A program made the translations under genes and the position numbers. Positions 27,201 to 33,349 of a stretch of DNA of 64,000 bases are shown here, piece after piece. Under the pieces are notes generated by a model. That model was given only the letters and a program-made list of their open reading frames with translations, was not told where the DNA came from and ran no database searches. Positions within the stretch are counted from its first letter, which is position 1; each line of letters begins with the position of its first letter. Origin of the DNA: an uncultured Acidobacteriota bacterium (lineage in GTDB: Bacteria; Acidobacteriota; Vicinamibacteria; Fen-336); contig CADEEV010000023.1 in the NCBI GenBank assembly GCA_902826455.1, forward strand, positions 1-64,000, written 5' to 3'.

Positions 27201-28943
27201 CAGGACGCCTTGAGGAAGGGGGCCGGGCGGGGCGCTCGCCAGGCTCCACGCCTGGCCTAGCACACGCAGCGCGGACTCCACGACCTCGGGAGGCAGCCGA
27301 TCGACGGCACTCGGTAGCACGAGAGTGTCCGGCGACAGCGCGACGCCACGCTCGCCCACGCCGAGGGTGAACGCGAGCTCGCCCGTGGAGCCGTCCTGCG
27401 TGTCGAAGTGGAGGTAGCTGGCGACGACCTGGCCGGTGCGCTCGCTCCGCAGCTCGAAGGCGAGCGTCGCCGCGTCGCCGGGCCGGAGAGTATCGATCGA
27501 GAGTCGCGGCGGCCCCTCGAGGCGCGCCCCGCTCAGGCGGCTCGCGTCGATCCTCACCCCGACGTCGTTCCCGAGACCCTGGCCGATGTTGGTCACGGTG
27601 GCGAACAGCCTGAACCTCTCGCCCTGGCGCACCGTCGCCGGGGCCGCGAAGGCCACGTCGAAGTAGGGGTTGCGAACGAGCACCCCGCCGCTGGCCCGTC
27701 CCGAGATCGCCACCGGCCCCGTCGGAAGCCCTTCGAGGGTGGCGGCGATGTCGAAGGCGATGCTGTGGAACCCCTCCCGGTCTCCACGAATCAGGAACTC
27801 GGCCTGGCCCTGTTCGCCGGCCCGCAGCCTCGATCGATCGTCGCCGGTGCCCGACTCGCCGTCGGGTCCGATGTCGAGCACGAGCTGCCGTTCGCTCTGC
27901 GGCCCTCGGGCGGTCGCGGGCAGCGAGAGCGGGTCGTCCATCGTCCCGGCCTCCCGGTCGTCACCCGGCGGCAGACCGATCGTTCCCGACACGTCCGTGA
28001 CGGTGAGCCCCGAGCCCGCAGGCACGCCGTTCGCCACGATGAGCTGGGCCGAGAAGAACTGCTTCAGGTATCCGACGTCGCCCGGGATGACGAGGATGCT
28101 GGGTACCCGGATGGGCTCGCCCGCCGCGGTGGTGAGTGGAATTCGAGGACGCGTTCCGCCGGGGCCGGGCGGACCCTCGCCCTCGAGGAGCATCGGGACG
28201 ATCGTGGGCACGGCGGCGGCCGGTCGCGATCCTCGAGGAGGCAGTGGCGGCGGCAGCAGGGGTTGCGGCACCGGCACGCCCTGGGCATCGAAGACGACGG
28301 GAAACGTGAAGGAGACGGGCGACGACTCGAGGGTCATGCCGAGCGTGAACTCGAAGCCGAGGTAGGCGTCGCTGTCCAGGACGATGCCGCGAGAGCGGAC
28401 CTCGTCGAGAGTGAGAGGCCGTGTCTGCACCGACGTGACGAGCACCTGGTCGATGACCCGGACGCTCACGCTGCGCGGCTCGACGTCGAGGGCGACGCGA
28501 CCATCGGCCACGATCCGCAAGCCTGAGAGCACGTAGTCGCCGGCAGTCGACAGGGGCGGTACGTGGATCAGCAGCGGATCCAGGGGTGCCGCCTCGCCGG
28601 GTTGCGGCAGCGACAGGGTGGTGTCCAGACCCGGCCCCGAGAGCTCGCCCTGGACTTCGAAGGCCCCGCCGACGAACCGGGCGATCTCCTCGGGGCTCAG
28701 CGCGACGCCGCCCGCGCGAACGACCACCCGGACGCCCGAGGCCAGGTTCTTGGGGACGACGAGAGTGGCGGGCTCGGCGGTCGCGCTGACGCCTGCGAGC
28801 CGCAGCTCGAGTTCCCCGAGCTTCCGGAAGGGCGGCTCGGTGGCGGCGGAAGCCCGGGACGCCGCGAAGGCCGCGACGAGAACGAACCAAGCCCCGACGC
28901 GAAGGAGGTCCGCGGGTTGCCCGTGCCTGCCCGAGTGCGTCAT
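15171..28943 (-). CDS. Giant secreted protein with carboxypeptidase-regulatory-like (Cna_B-type) repeats
   Basis: 4,590 residues in one open frame. A signal peptide ends near residue 34 (ASRASAA|TEPP). Residues about 35-900 hold Ig-like regions, including a CARDB-like stretch (ATVRQGERFRLFATVTNIGQG). From about 910 there are more than 25 carboxypeptidase-regulatory-like domains with the cadence SGxVxxxDGxPVxGAxVxV, then TDxxGxYxFxxVPxGxxxV. They are interrupted by three copies of a ~240-residue module (nt 21280-22012, 16981-17690, 15198-15940) and one discoidin-like domain (nt about 20570-20950; FFEIAFPRDTVIERIRLEG). The third module is the C-terminus. No membrane anchor or sorting motif is visible. 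It is probably an adhesin or extracellular matrix protein; function unknown. A good promoter (TTGACA-N18-TAGTCT) lies upstream. Confidence 0.9.
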   Translation of the reverse strand: MTHSGRHGQPADLLRVGAWFVLVAAFAASRASAATEPPFRKLGELELRLAGVSATAEPATLVVPKNLASGVRVVVRAGGVALSPEEIARFVGGAFEVQGELSGPGLDTTLSLPQPGEAAPLDPLLIHVPPLSTAGDYVLSGLRIVADGRVALDVEPRSVSVRVIDQVLVTSVQTRPLTLDEVRSRGIVLDSDAYLGFEFTLGMTLESSPVSFTFPVVFDAQGVPVPQPLLPPPLPPRGSRPAAAVPTIVPMLLEGEGPPGPGGTRPRIPLTTAAGEPIRVPSILVIPGDVGYLKQFFSAQLIVANGVPAGSGLTVTDVSGTIGLPPGDDREAGTMDDPLSLPATARGPQSERQLVLDIGPDGESGTGDDRSRLRAGEQGQAEFLIRGDREGFHSIAFDIAATLEGLPTGPVAISGRASGGVLVRNPYFDVAFAAPATVRQGERFRLFATVTNIGQGLGNDVGVRIDASRLSGARLEGPPRLSIDTLRPGDAATLAFELRSERTGQVVASYLHFDTQDGSTGELAFTLGVGERGVALSPDTLVLPSAVDRLPPEVVESALRVLGQAWSLASAPPGPLPQGVLRVSKARASEKVLALAEAGLRIELGAPAVDSVRDLLFDFHGPAPVDPGFDQLLRETEAGRAFSEAIGGVLEAAMPASGGATGFERESSERAAASRDLLAIGVDAASPVALTLVDAAGRRSSTDGPIAIASSTIVPLSPDGRRLLALVTDLTASPYTLELATPEGSLDVSVTLPMGDGRFARFDLPDLASGSRLTLDASRPLRLQLRRGPAGDPVEVPRTGLLESDGARLVSATVIGPEILAGSGPFGQHLALLFDRAVEATSAADVTHYAIPDNEVRVARRQLSGRLVLGMLAQPEGPYVPTELTVAGIRDGRGASGPSRSVSLASRLTDAGAVVSGRVVNADGSPVTNARVTYATNVDVECGGAPPQGVAAVDVSSQGAYEFRYVRRDPCGRPFGVLTQDPATGALRRASSYVRTAGEAIVLDLVLLGRGSVAGIVRDLQGKPVPGADVVVLSVADAQSGGATRTDGAGRYHVDGITVGQVTVSVSKGIFAGYSTGRIDRAGTLARVDVTMSSGSVRVSGTVRTLDAGQLAPVAGAQVRWYEAATLLGLATSDSTGQYAFEGMPAGAFTLQTALNTRDRASLSGVAAAGDVLIGRDLLIVIPPESEYGSLSGRVSTASGAPEPEAIVSVGDRATVAAADGSYVLPGIEARSGIVQHVVARARDGVRSGDASFVMNVAQTLTRNIALSGVGTAEFTVLGKDGSILAGVDVGLLGACADACGCQFKKTGPDGRVRFEGLPLGVATAQALQLGTIVDAARGSASISSDGAIGRAVLQFAGTGVVTGLVLDPDGAPALGAEVAIRSSRFVNDGSVCGLAFGVSHRIRTDVQGRFAVPRVNVGPIGVTAHQAFFPTDVGAQGNLLTAGSAVAFTLRLVNSTAGELSGRVLLPDGATPAGSGVEVTVGGVLPDVTVRTNESGAFRFARILPAGSYRLTARDPVTGGVVQERVFLRAGQDAVQDLRLKGKGAVRVRVVDGLDRPVASAYVKLAESEFPLRGYEAALSLSNDGVATFPGVFEGPFSAEAFDAQGRGGRASSVLAAPGSTQEVKVRLNSTGRVRGHFFERDGTKPIPYGIVTLRQADRVFGQVATLASGDIGAFSFDFVPAGTFEVTAQDPLSARTASFAGSLEEEGQVLEVRLVAQGLGTVQGSVVLNGAPRAAARVLVTSGTFRVATLTDGQGHYVVDGVPEGRVVAAANLGDGFLAGTGEGILAGDGECLILDVTLRGSGAVSGRVLRADGVTPAPPSSVRLNGAATQIATTGPDGSFRFDAVPVGRATLAADDLGSPDYGRGVVDVVESQTTSVDVRLNGLAAASVRVRDAHGQSVSGASVSLRAQSVAYGDASLTNGTTDDLGVAFFPEVLAGKLSADVRNPADGLTGSGTGPTAPDGASVTFDVALSAAGRLAGTVMNFDGSPHAGARVVGSLPGSARIVHADAEGAFAFETVRVGAFVLDVDTPEGDRARIAGSVAADATTRVEARLTGLGSVFVRVRNPDGSGASGVHVTATSGNRRQADTDAGGVAILGNLLAGAVTIDAFDPVRTSGARTTGTLAPGAVLDVGLELRPAGRVSGRVLGPDGTTPVAGALVSSGVQSAASDDAGVFELTNLPIDTDQVALVSVANRIRGVARFRLTVEAPDRVGVEIVLVGLGAVGGSVVDASGSAASSQVVRLQHPSPYVGGTFTATTDASGRYRFDAIPTGAFWVSADDGLGDRAEAPGQLDRHGQTLVVDLGLLSSAVAVPLDLDDANGFRFRVRPDGTAAGHEGLFGDGAPHWTVYQGDIALPFTGTGAMAASALERRELRLHQETGDLRLERRVYVPADGYFVRYLDIVTNVGVTTAALAIQEGIGLAEQLGGPIEPVSTSSGDEVVDVSDRYVVLDDRDGDWYARSAQAPHRPPLGIAAGTGGSVAPRLEMNAGRLVYQYDGLHLEPGGRAAVLHFIALQGDRSRALASVTRLESLPPEALIGLSPQDAAAIVNFAVPESLLSALEPLPPNDGFVSGRVLAGDGATTVSGAAVSLKSDSPYFGRPLAAMPLGDGSFAIRATDGASDGRHAVPRTGFALTAWVSQAGGQTTTTRGDFPSNGSIDLTSLAGRVLRASSSSTPTLGAVDRDAASAFRWRAGDVASPGAGTPFFEIAFPRDTVIERIRLEGATFLRARLEVRDAAGSVLWWQERNLIGGLDLTVPAIAHARAVRVVNVADLGAGAQFAELEVYGDSGGAPSGRTGQDVVFHGTGVIEARLVRSDQTPYIGGRIDATPFLTIDLRAAPVHRFLVVPPGPYILHGALAGDSHASVTRSIDVAPDQSTPVVLVLPALGTLQGQVSKADGSAATASLTVTGTGGDRSMVAHGVFAMTDLVVGDYEIRASRSPLTLFRSLSIPEHQVAIADFTFPPFGRLSTSVTSGGQPLPDAIVSWSDGPSNGSLGVCTTTSAGVCTMEDVTGAPIRVRARHPRSPFITAETSAAIASEGQQVSAGLELPQPASASGVVRRPDGTPAANAVIRVRLEDGTLVTTLAADSTGAFLAPNLPPGALLIQTGRPTHPTLAFTEMPLRVEAGQNAVASLEIAGAVRAPEDKPVFRILVPSGDSVAATALGVAEGSLPALASPQVTSFQETAGSVLLAVRGPGGQTGAFQLVVPGGRAVRLPEGRIEGRVQLRPGLAGASGQPVRITCGHFVRHVAADSAGRFVAESVPGGSALVEAIDLAGVVLGSATALVAEPGTSSVEIQISARAAVHVSVTRGGLPVAGQDVHLETNDPDAPEGDRHRVVTTDVAGRVDISLPAGLVRVSLVDPVTGAPFEQNGSVEPGGDLELHFALPQIAATLRGTILLGGGVPASGADVTLSGVGATRAGEDGAYAFVNVPAATTTVTASLGGSSRSETVTLMPGEERVVDLVLPGAALYGRILEPTSEPVVDATVRACGPDDSFTVQSCVTTTTDGNGGYILAGLPHWRFCATVPSCNNVTITVTALVGDGSGLTASVARPFNHTQPGARNQDLVLPETGSVAGTVRESSGDVAAGADVRLPDGRQQTTDAMGRFEFLHVRPGQVRVHAESAGDRLPGLSEWAPVEARRELRLDVGLAASGTLEGTLVDEAGAPLERQARVVVLEAPTPSARWSRVVSTAPDGSFSLKAPAGPYRIVFEGDYAPATCRNDGPAAVESVLEAAETQTSLLTRGSHIVAGILSGPLGAYGEADDCSGHRTASPALRTDVNGVEYEHVVAAEAEGRAHRYLRESVGGLEVRKQEYVPSSGAFVRTLTVVRNTTALPIDAPLASLAELPVPPVEGCPGGPAWVLLETSSGDAVLDENDSFAIARPNGPGLAMGVVAGEGLQPGAASFVAGEQDYAGDGCTEGSTGQFRFVREWSIPAGATRALLTFSVSRAPDDASLAAQMRALATLDDPDALTGLTADDRRAIVNFAIPGQTRLGGRVETSLGARAGNAQVVLMQAGTIVDRTTAAADGEFAFQGLDAGDYVVVASDAGRRPGRAVADVANGQEARLLVRLPADDELGTVVVQVTGTSSIEGVQATLTLEGYSPAWQAVGLFDAQGRVTFQDVPAGRVRVALEEPLDRAFVEGDHVPPAATSLALVLVPSGTVTGLVLDDGGAPVAGAAVGVHGDGGFLDRGETNAEGRFSLTVEPPGTYRVEVYDPVSGRPGSMPVTVLEAQTTEVTVVLAADPELATLDVTGVSVSTGDPAPGLPVLLSAPGSLWTALGTLDEFGRATFQRVPPTAVAIAVGGGEPDDDTGFAWVLPRANLRADVVVPVGLRGAWPVDLTGADLQPYFARGNSVVEASGSGDDWLCRPFCAGWSQFVVGESESPFVYSQWATAGITQAGREASLGPEWFEGLRLSRRVFVPPSGRFVRVLDVLENTTDAPLPVGYYLEQAHNSSAGAWQVTRSSSGDSVLDASDAFAVVESLDPDSPAMAWVRSGPNAAAAATDSVDVVVEEPWTWLVARGRLTLPPYGRAVLVRFTLQRPNGEADAAYAAAATLADLTDPEALLGVSQPERDAIVNFSSPGSGAPPRP
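15198..15940 (-). repeat. Module copy 3 in the giant protein (C-terminal)
   Basis: Third copy of a ~240-residue module. Shared landmarks are a strand pair LxxRRVFVPPSGRFVRVLDV, NTTDAPLP, SSGDSVLDASDAFAV and the closing TDPEALLGVSQPERDAIVNFSSP. It ends eight residues before the stop, so the protein terminates with this module. Confidence 0.75.
16981..17690 (-). repeat. Module copy 2 in the giant protein
   Basis: Second copy. Landmarks are LEVRKQEYVPSSGAFVRTLTV, NTTALPID, SSGDAVLDENDSFAI and DDPDALTGLTADDRRAIVNFAIP. It is followed directly by another carboxypeptidase-regulatory-like repeat. Confidence 0.75.
21280..22012 (-). repeat. Module copy 1 in the giant protein
   Basis: First copy. Landmarks are LRLERRVYVPADGYFVRYLDI, SSGDEVVDVSDRYVV and LPPEALIGLSPQDAAAIVNFAVP. 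The strand-rich middle and the IVNFA.P end align by eye with copies 2 and 3. Confidence 0.75.
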
Positions 28944-29006
28944 CCAGCCTCTCCGAGCGCCTTACGACGGTGTGCGAATTGGCTTCGGCGGCCCTAAGGA
29001 GGCGGG

Positions 29007-29036
29007 AGACTAGCAGATCGAAAATAACGGTGTCAA
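29007..29036 (-). promoter_or_regulatory. Sigma70-like promoter of the giant gene
   Basis: On the minus strand, TTGACA (29036-29031), an 18-base AT-rich spacer and TAGTCT (29012-29007) lie about 64 bases above the ATG at 28943. The stretch 29013-29060 is the most AT-rich part of this neighbourhood. Confidence 0.65.
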
Positions 29037-29154
29037 TAGTATTCGTTAATGGTTCCAGAAAAACTTCGGCGCTCCCATTTTGATCGCTCTGTCGTGGCCC
29101 TGGAGCCGGAAGAGGTTGCAGCCTTTGTGCTACATTCCCCGCAGGAGTTCCCCG

Positions 29155-29643
29155 ATGCGCAGGACCGCCGTGCTTCTGACCGCCGTTCTTGCCCTGGCGT
29201 CGTGCGAAGACGAGAACCGCATCACGACACCGACGCCGGTCACGACGCTCGGACCCCAGCGCGCCAGCATCAACTTCACCCAGGTCGGCACCGCCCAGAT
29301 CTGCAGCTCGCCGGTCAAGAGCTTCCGGATCGGGGTTCCGCTCCTCGTCGACGAGAACGCCGGGGTGGGCTTCTACGCGAACTTCGCGCGCCTCACGCTG
29401 CTCCGGGGCTCCACCGTCATCGACGTCTCGGAGCTGGGCGTGAACGAGATCAAGGCGCAGCGCGGCACGAACCACTTCCTGGGCGGGAGCTTCTTCGGGT
29501 TCGTCGCCCTGTTCGACTTCAACCGGAGCGACAGCACGAGCGCCGACCTGCTCTTCGATTTCACCGACGACAAGGGCAACCACATCGAGAAGCACCTGAC
29601 GACGATCTCGCCGGTGGTGGTGACCCCGTACTGCGCCTTCTGA
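29155..29643 (+). CDS. Hypothetical small lipoprotein
   Basis: 162 residues beginning MRRTAVLLTAVLALASCEDEN, with a lipoprotein signal and lipobox LASC. The mature part is beta-rich (FRIGVPLLVDENAGVGFYANFARLTLLRG, FFGFVALFDFNRSDST) and has two further cysteines (QICSSPV and the C-terminal YCAF) that might pair. No family recognised. The start is set by GCAGGAG (29141-29147) eight bases before ATG and an extended -10 TGC-TACATT (29128-29136). It is divergent from the giant gene, with about 210 bases between them. Confidence 0.75.
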   Translation: MRRTAVLLTAVLALASCEDENRITTPTPVTTLGPQRASINFTQVGTAQICSSPVKSFRIGVPLLVDENAGVGFYANFARLTLLRGSTVIDVSELGVNEIKAQRGTNHFLGGSFFGFVALFDFNRSDSTSADLLFDFTDDKGNHIEKHLTTISPVVVTPYCAF

Positions 29644-29659
29644 GGCGCGTCGGCGCCGT

Positions 29660-30547
29660 CTAGAAGAAGCGCTCGGGGACGATGAGCGTGTCCTCGGGCT
29701 CGACCAGGTCCGTGGGCTCGGGCTTGAATTCCTTCTTCTCGCCGTCCACGACCCGCACGATCTTGACGCGGCCCCCGGCGCCGCGCGGGCCGACGCCGCC
29801 CGCGAGGGTCAAGGCCTGGAGCACCGTCATGCCGGACTGGTAGCGGTACGGACCCGCCCGGCCCACCTGGCCCGTGATGTAGATCTGGCGCGCCTTGGGG
29901 AAGAAGATCGTGTCGCCGGCCTGCAGCGTGATGTTGTTGTCGGGATCGCCGGCCTGCGCCTTCTCGATCAGGGCGCGGTACACCTGGGCGCCGGGAACGG
30001 TGGCGGCCACCTGCTGGACCGTGGCCGCGTCCGCGTCGGTCGGGATCTCGCTGAGCGCCGGCGCCAGCTGCGGCTCGCCGCCTTCGACCGGCACGACCTG
30101 CGCGCCACGCGTGATCACGACCTCGTGGCCGGAATCGTTGCCCAGGCTGCCCAGGTCCCCGAGCAGGGCCCTCAGCGAGCGGTCGCCCTTGATCGGATAG
30201 AGACCGGGCTTCGGCACGGCCCCGGTCACGAAGACCATCTGGCTCTTGTATTCCTTGACCTTGACCGAGACCTGGGGCTTCTTGATGTAGCCGTCGGCCA
30301 GCAGCGTCGTGAGCTTGCGCTCGAACTCGGGGGGCGTCATCCCCGAGGCCTTGATCTTGCCCAGGGCCGGGAACGTCAGCATGCCGTCCCGGTCCACCGG
30401 GAAGTCGGCCGTCATGTCGGCCTGGCCCAGCACCACCACCGCCAGCACGTCCTCCGGACCGATCTCGTAGGTTTCGTCCGCGTGCAGGAAGGCCGGCAGG
30501 GCCAGCAGGAGCGGGAGCAGGAGCACGAACGGCTTCATCAGGCGCAT
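29660..30547 (-). CDS. Polysaccharide export protein (Wza/SLBB family)
   Basis: About 295 residues from MRLMKPFVLLLPLLL. The signal peptide ends FLHA|DETY. It has a poly_export domain (YEIGPEDVLAVVVLGQADM, FPVDRDGMLTFPALGKIKASG) followed by SLBB beta-grasp domains (MVFVTGAVPKPGLYPIKGDRSLRALLGDLG and IYITGQVGRAGPYRYQSGMTVLQALTLAGG). Wza proteins form the periplasmic/outer-membrane channel for capsule or exopolysaccharide. No lipobox Cys is seen at the signal end, unlike E. coli Wza. It follows the outer-membrane barrel gene by 57 bases and probably shares its transcript. Confidence 0.92.
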   Translation of the reverse strand: MRLMKPFVLLLPLLLALPAFLHADETYEIGPEDVLAVVVLGQADMTADFPVDRDGMLTFPALGKIKASGMTPPEFERKLTTLLADGYIKKPQVSVKVKEYKSQMVFVTGAVPKPGLYPIKGDRSLRALLGDLGSLGNDSGHEVVITRGAQVVPVEGGEPQLAPALSEIPTDADAATVQQVAATVPGAQVYRALIEKAQAGDPDNNITLQAGDTIFFPKARQIYITGQVGRAGPYRYQSGMTVLQALTLAGGVGPRGAGGRVKIVRVVDGEKKEFKPEPTDLVEPEDTLIVPERFF

Positions 30548-30604
30548 AGACAACTTGCGATTCTGTCGAGGGCGGGGGGCCAAGTCAAACAGCCCTGCGC
30601 GGGC

Positions 30605-31939
30605 TCAGTAGGTCGGCTGTGGCGGCGTGTAGGTCACGGTGATGCCGACGTTCAGGCCCTGCACCCCGAAGTAGGCCACGTCGGACTGGCGCTGAGAGTA
30701 GGAGACCTCGACGCCGGTGCGCAGGTTCTCGCGAATGTAGTAGCCCAGGTTCCCGCCGTAGCGCCAGTAGCTGTCGTCGCGGTCGCCGATCTGGATCGAG
30801 CCGTCAGGCAGGACGAGCCGGATGGCACCGTCGGTCACGAGGCGCGCGTAGGAGCCGAACAGCCGGATGTCCACCCGCGAGCCCAGCTCCTTGCTGATGC
30901 TGAGGCTCGCGAGGTCCTTGGCCAGGGTCTGCGTCTCGCCGTCCGTCGTGTACGCCGAGTAGTCGAAGTCCTTCGAGTAGCCGAGAGAGATGTTCGTCCT
31001 CGGCGAGAACACCCAACGGAACACGCTGTTCGTGTACAGCTGCTGCCGGCCCTGGTCGTTGTCGTCGCGGGTGAAGCGCCGGGTGCCGACCAGCACCTCC
31101 CCGCTGAGGAGCGTCTCGGAAGCCACCCGGATGCCCCCGTAGAAGCGGTTCCACATGCCGTTCCGGGTGGCGTCTTCCGGGAAGCGGTCCCACTGGTGAT
31201 CGCCGCCTCCCACGAGGCTGGTCTTGATCGACAGCGCGTACTCGAGCTCGCCGCCCGCGACGTAGGTGTCGCGGGTCAGGTTGGCCTGGAGATCGTTGCC
31301 GAGCACGAGCTCCTCGTCGAGGATCCGGGTATGCGCCCGTCTTCCGAGGAGGGTGAAGTAGAAGGGCCCCGCCAGCTGGCGCCGCAGCTCGAGGTTCGTC
31401 GATTCGACGTCGCGCAGCAGGTAGGCGTCGACCTCGGGATCGGGCCTCGAATTGGTGCGGGCCCAGCTCTCGGTCGCGTTGAACTGCGTGCGCGTGGTGT
31501 CGAAGATCAGGGAGCCCCGCAGCGTCGTGTTCAGGCGCCGCTTGTCCGTGTTCTTGTGGAAGTAGACGTACTGCACCGTGCTGTCCTGTTCGAAGCGGCC
31601 CGAGAGGCCGATCGGCAGCACCGTCAGGAGCCCGGGGCCGGCACTCGCGATCACGTCGGACTCGCGCTGACCCGTGGGCTCGTAGAGCACGTTGCTGTCG
31701 TAGATGACGCTGCCGACCCGTAGCGAGGGCGTGAGCCAGAGCGCGCCGACGTTGAAGCGCCCGTAGTCCGCCGGCTGCACGGGCAACTCGGAACCCGGCT
31801 CCGGGGGCGGCGCCGCGTCGGGAGTCGGCGCGTCGGGGGCCGGAGCACCCTCGGGCGGCGGGGTCGGCGTCGGCGTGGGTTCCTGCGCCCGGGCGATCAG
31901 GGGCGCAGAGGCGAGCAGGAGGAGGGCCAGGAAGCGCAT
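30605..31939 (-). CDS. Outer-membrane beta-barrel protein (exopolysaccharide-associated type)
   Basis: About 444 residues from MRFLALLLLASAPLIARAQ (signal peptide). A 40-residue Pro/Thr/Glu linker follows (repeated PTPTP and APDAPTPDA), then about 16-18 amphipathic strands. It ends in alternating polar/hydrophobic residues, GVQGLNVGITVTYTPPQPTY. The pattern YGRFNVGALWLTPSLRVGSVIYDSNVLY is typical of barrels encoded with Wza-type exporters. It lies between the Wza gene and a GT-C glycosyltransferase, so it may form the outer-membrane exit pore or a secretin-like partner. Start ATG 31939 is preferred to ATG 31978 because the signal peptide begins there. Confidence 0.8.
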   Translation of the reverse strand: MRFLALLLLASAPLIARAQEPTPTPTPPPEGAPAPDAPTPDAAPPPEPGSELPVQPADYGRFNVGALWLTPSLRVGSVIYDSNVLYEPTGQRESDVIASAGPGLLTVLPIGLSGRFEQDSTVQYVYFHKNTDKRRLNTTLRGSLIFDTTRTQFNATESWARTNSRPDPEVDAYLLRDVESTNLELRRQLAGPFYFTLLGRRAHTRILDEELVLGNDLQANLTRDTYVAGGELEYALSIKTSLVGGGDHQWDRFPEDATRNGMWNRFYGGIRVASETLLSGEVLVGTRRFTRDDNDQGRQQLYTNSVFRWVFSPRTNISLGYSKDFDYSAYTTDGETQTLAKDLASLSISKELGSRVDIRLFGSYARLVTDGAIRLVLPDGSIQIGDRDDSYWRYGGNLGYYIRENLRTGVEVSYSQRQSDVAYFGVQGLNVGITVTYTPPQPTY

Positions 31940-31964
31940 CAGGAAGCGATCGAGCGGCAGTCTC

Positions 31965-33233
31965 TCACGACCGTCCAAGCGACTGCAAGAGAGAAGGTTG
32001 CCGGGCTCGGGCGATGGACAGGGCCGCGAGGGCCAGGCACGGCCCGTACTCGAGCGCTCGCAGGCCCCAACCGATCTGCCAGGGTCCCCCCGCGAGCCAC
32101 CCGGGGTAGACCAGGTAGGCCAGCGCCACCGTGCCGGTGAACAACAAGGCGCCGCGTTCGTCGCGCAGCACGAGCCACGGCAGGAGCCAGGTCGCGTACC
32201 AGGGCAGGACGCTGGGCGAGAGCAGGAGGATGACCGCCGTCGTCGCGAGGCCGGCGGCCACCGGTTCGACCCGGAACCACCCGAGCGACAGCGCCGTCAG
32301 GCCCACGAGCAGGCCCGCGGCCAAGGGCGCGAGCTTGGGCCCCATCAGTGCCTCGAGCGGCACGAACAGCGTCTGGTTGAAGCGCCAGAACTGGCCGTAG
32401 CCGGAGATGCTGCGCATCAGCCCGTCTCCGGCGCTCGCGTACGGCAGCACGACCAGCCCGGCCAGCCCCACCGCCGCGAGCACGTGCCACCAGCGGAAGC
32501 GCCGGATCCACGCCGCGACCGCGAGGCCCGGGGCGAGCTTCGTCTGGAACGCGAGGGCGCCCAGGAGCGCCGAGAGCACGGGTCGGCCGCTCTCGAGCGC
32601 GAGGAGCGCCAGGCTCACGAAAAGCATGCCCAGCGCATCGTTGTGGCCTCCGCCGGCGATCTCGGCGATCGCGAGCGGGCTCCAGGCGAGGATCAGCAGA
32701 CGCTCGCGGGGCGCTCCCCGGCTGGCGAGCAGCCTCGCGAGCACGACGAAGGTCAGTAGCTCGCACAAGACAACGAAGGCCTTCATGGCGGCGACGGAGT
32801 CGTGGACGGCGACGACGGCCCGCACGGCCATCGCCCAGAGCACCGGGTAGAAGGCGGTGTAGCCCTTGTGGTTCATGAGGCGCCACGTCTCGTCCCGCAG
32901 TGGCAGCCAGCGTTCGGCCTCGGGCCGGTCCGTCCAGGTGTAGGGATTGCCGCCGTGGAGCTGGATGCGGCCTTCCCAGACGTAGCGGTAGATGTCGTCC
33001 GACATGAGCGGGGGCACGCCGACGAGCGCGACGCGCCACAGGACCGCGAGCCCGATCGACAGACGCAGCGCCCGTGCCGACAGCCCCCGCGAGGCCCCGA
33101 GGGCGACCAGGTACGCGGCGAAGGCCAGCGCGAAACTCAGGACGTAGGCGGGCGCCTGGCGCGTCTGATCGCCATGGAAGGCCCACCAGGCGACGCACGC
33201 GGTGAGGACGGCGAGGGCGGAGAGCATCCTCAT
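31965..33233 (-). CDS. GT-C family polyprenol-phosphate-dependent mannosyltransferase-like protein
   Basis: 422 residues with about 11 membrane spans. After the first spans comes PPLMSDDIYRYVWEGRIQLHGGNPYTW, the GT-C acidic loop (Asp-Asp) and G.NPY motif of GT87/MptB-type enzymes. AGGGHNDALGMLFVSLALLALE is a second family motif. These enzymes transfer sugars from polyprenyl-phosphate donors outside the inner membrane. The start (ATG 33233, MRMLSALAV) is preceded 13 bases upstream by TAGAAT on the minus strand (33252-33247). It is placed as first gene of the polysaccharide export group. Confidence 0.85.
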   Translation of the reverse strand: MRMLSALAVLTACVAWWAFHGDQTRQAPAYVLSFALAFAAYLVALGASRGLSARALRLSIGLAVLWRVALVGVPPLMSDDIYRYVWEGRIQLHGGNPYTWTDRPEAERWLPLRDETWRLMNHKGYTAFYPVLWAMAVRAVVAVHDSVAAMKAFVVLCELLTFVVLARLLASRGAPRERLLILAWSPLAIAEIAGGGHNDALGMLFVSLALLALESGRPVLSALLGALAFQTKLAPGLAVAAWIRRFRWWHVLAAVGLAGLVVLPYASAGDGLMRSISGYGQFWRFNQTLFVPLEALMGPKLAPLAAGLLVGLTALSLGWFRVEPVAAGLATTAVILLLSPSVLPWYATWLLPWLVLRDERGALLFTGTVALAYLVYPGWLAGGPWQIGWGLRALEYGPCLALAALSIARARQPSLLQSLGRS

Positions 33234-33349
33234 CGGAACGATCACGATTCTACGAGGAGCGGGGTCGCGCGGAGGGCAAAAGAGCTCGACCGCCGCAGGA
33301 GGGGGGATGCTCCCGCGGCGGCCGAGGAAACGGCGGAACGACTTGCGGC

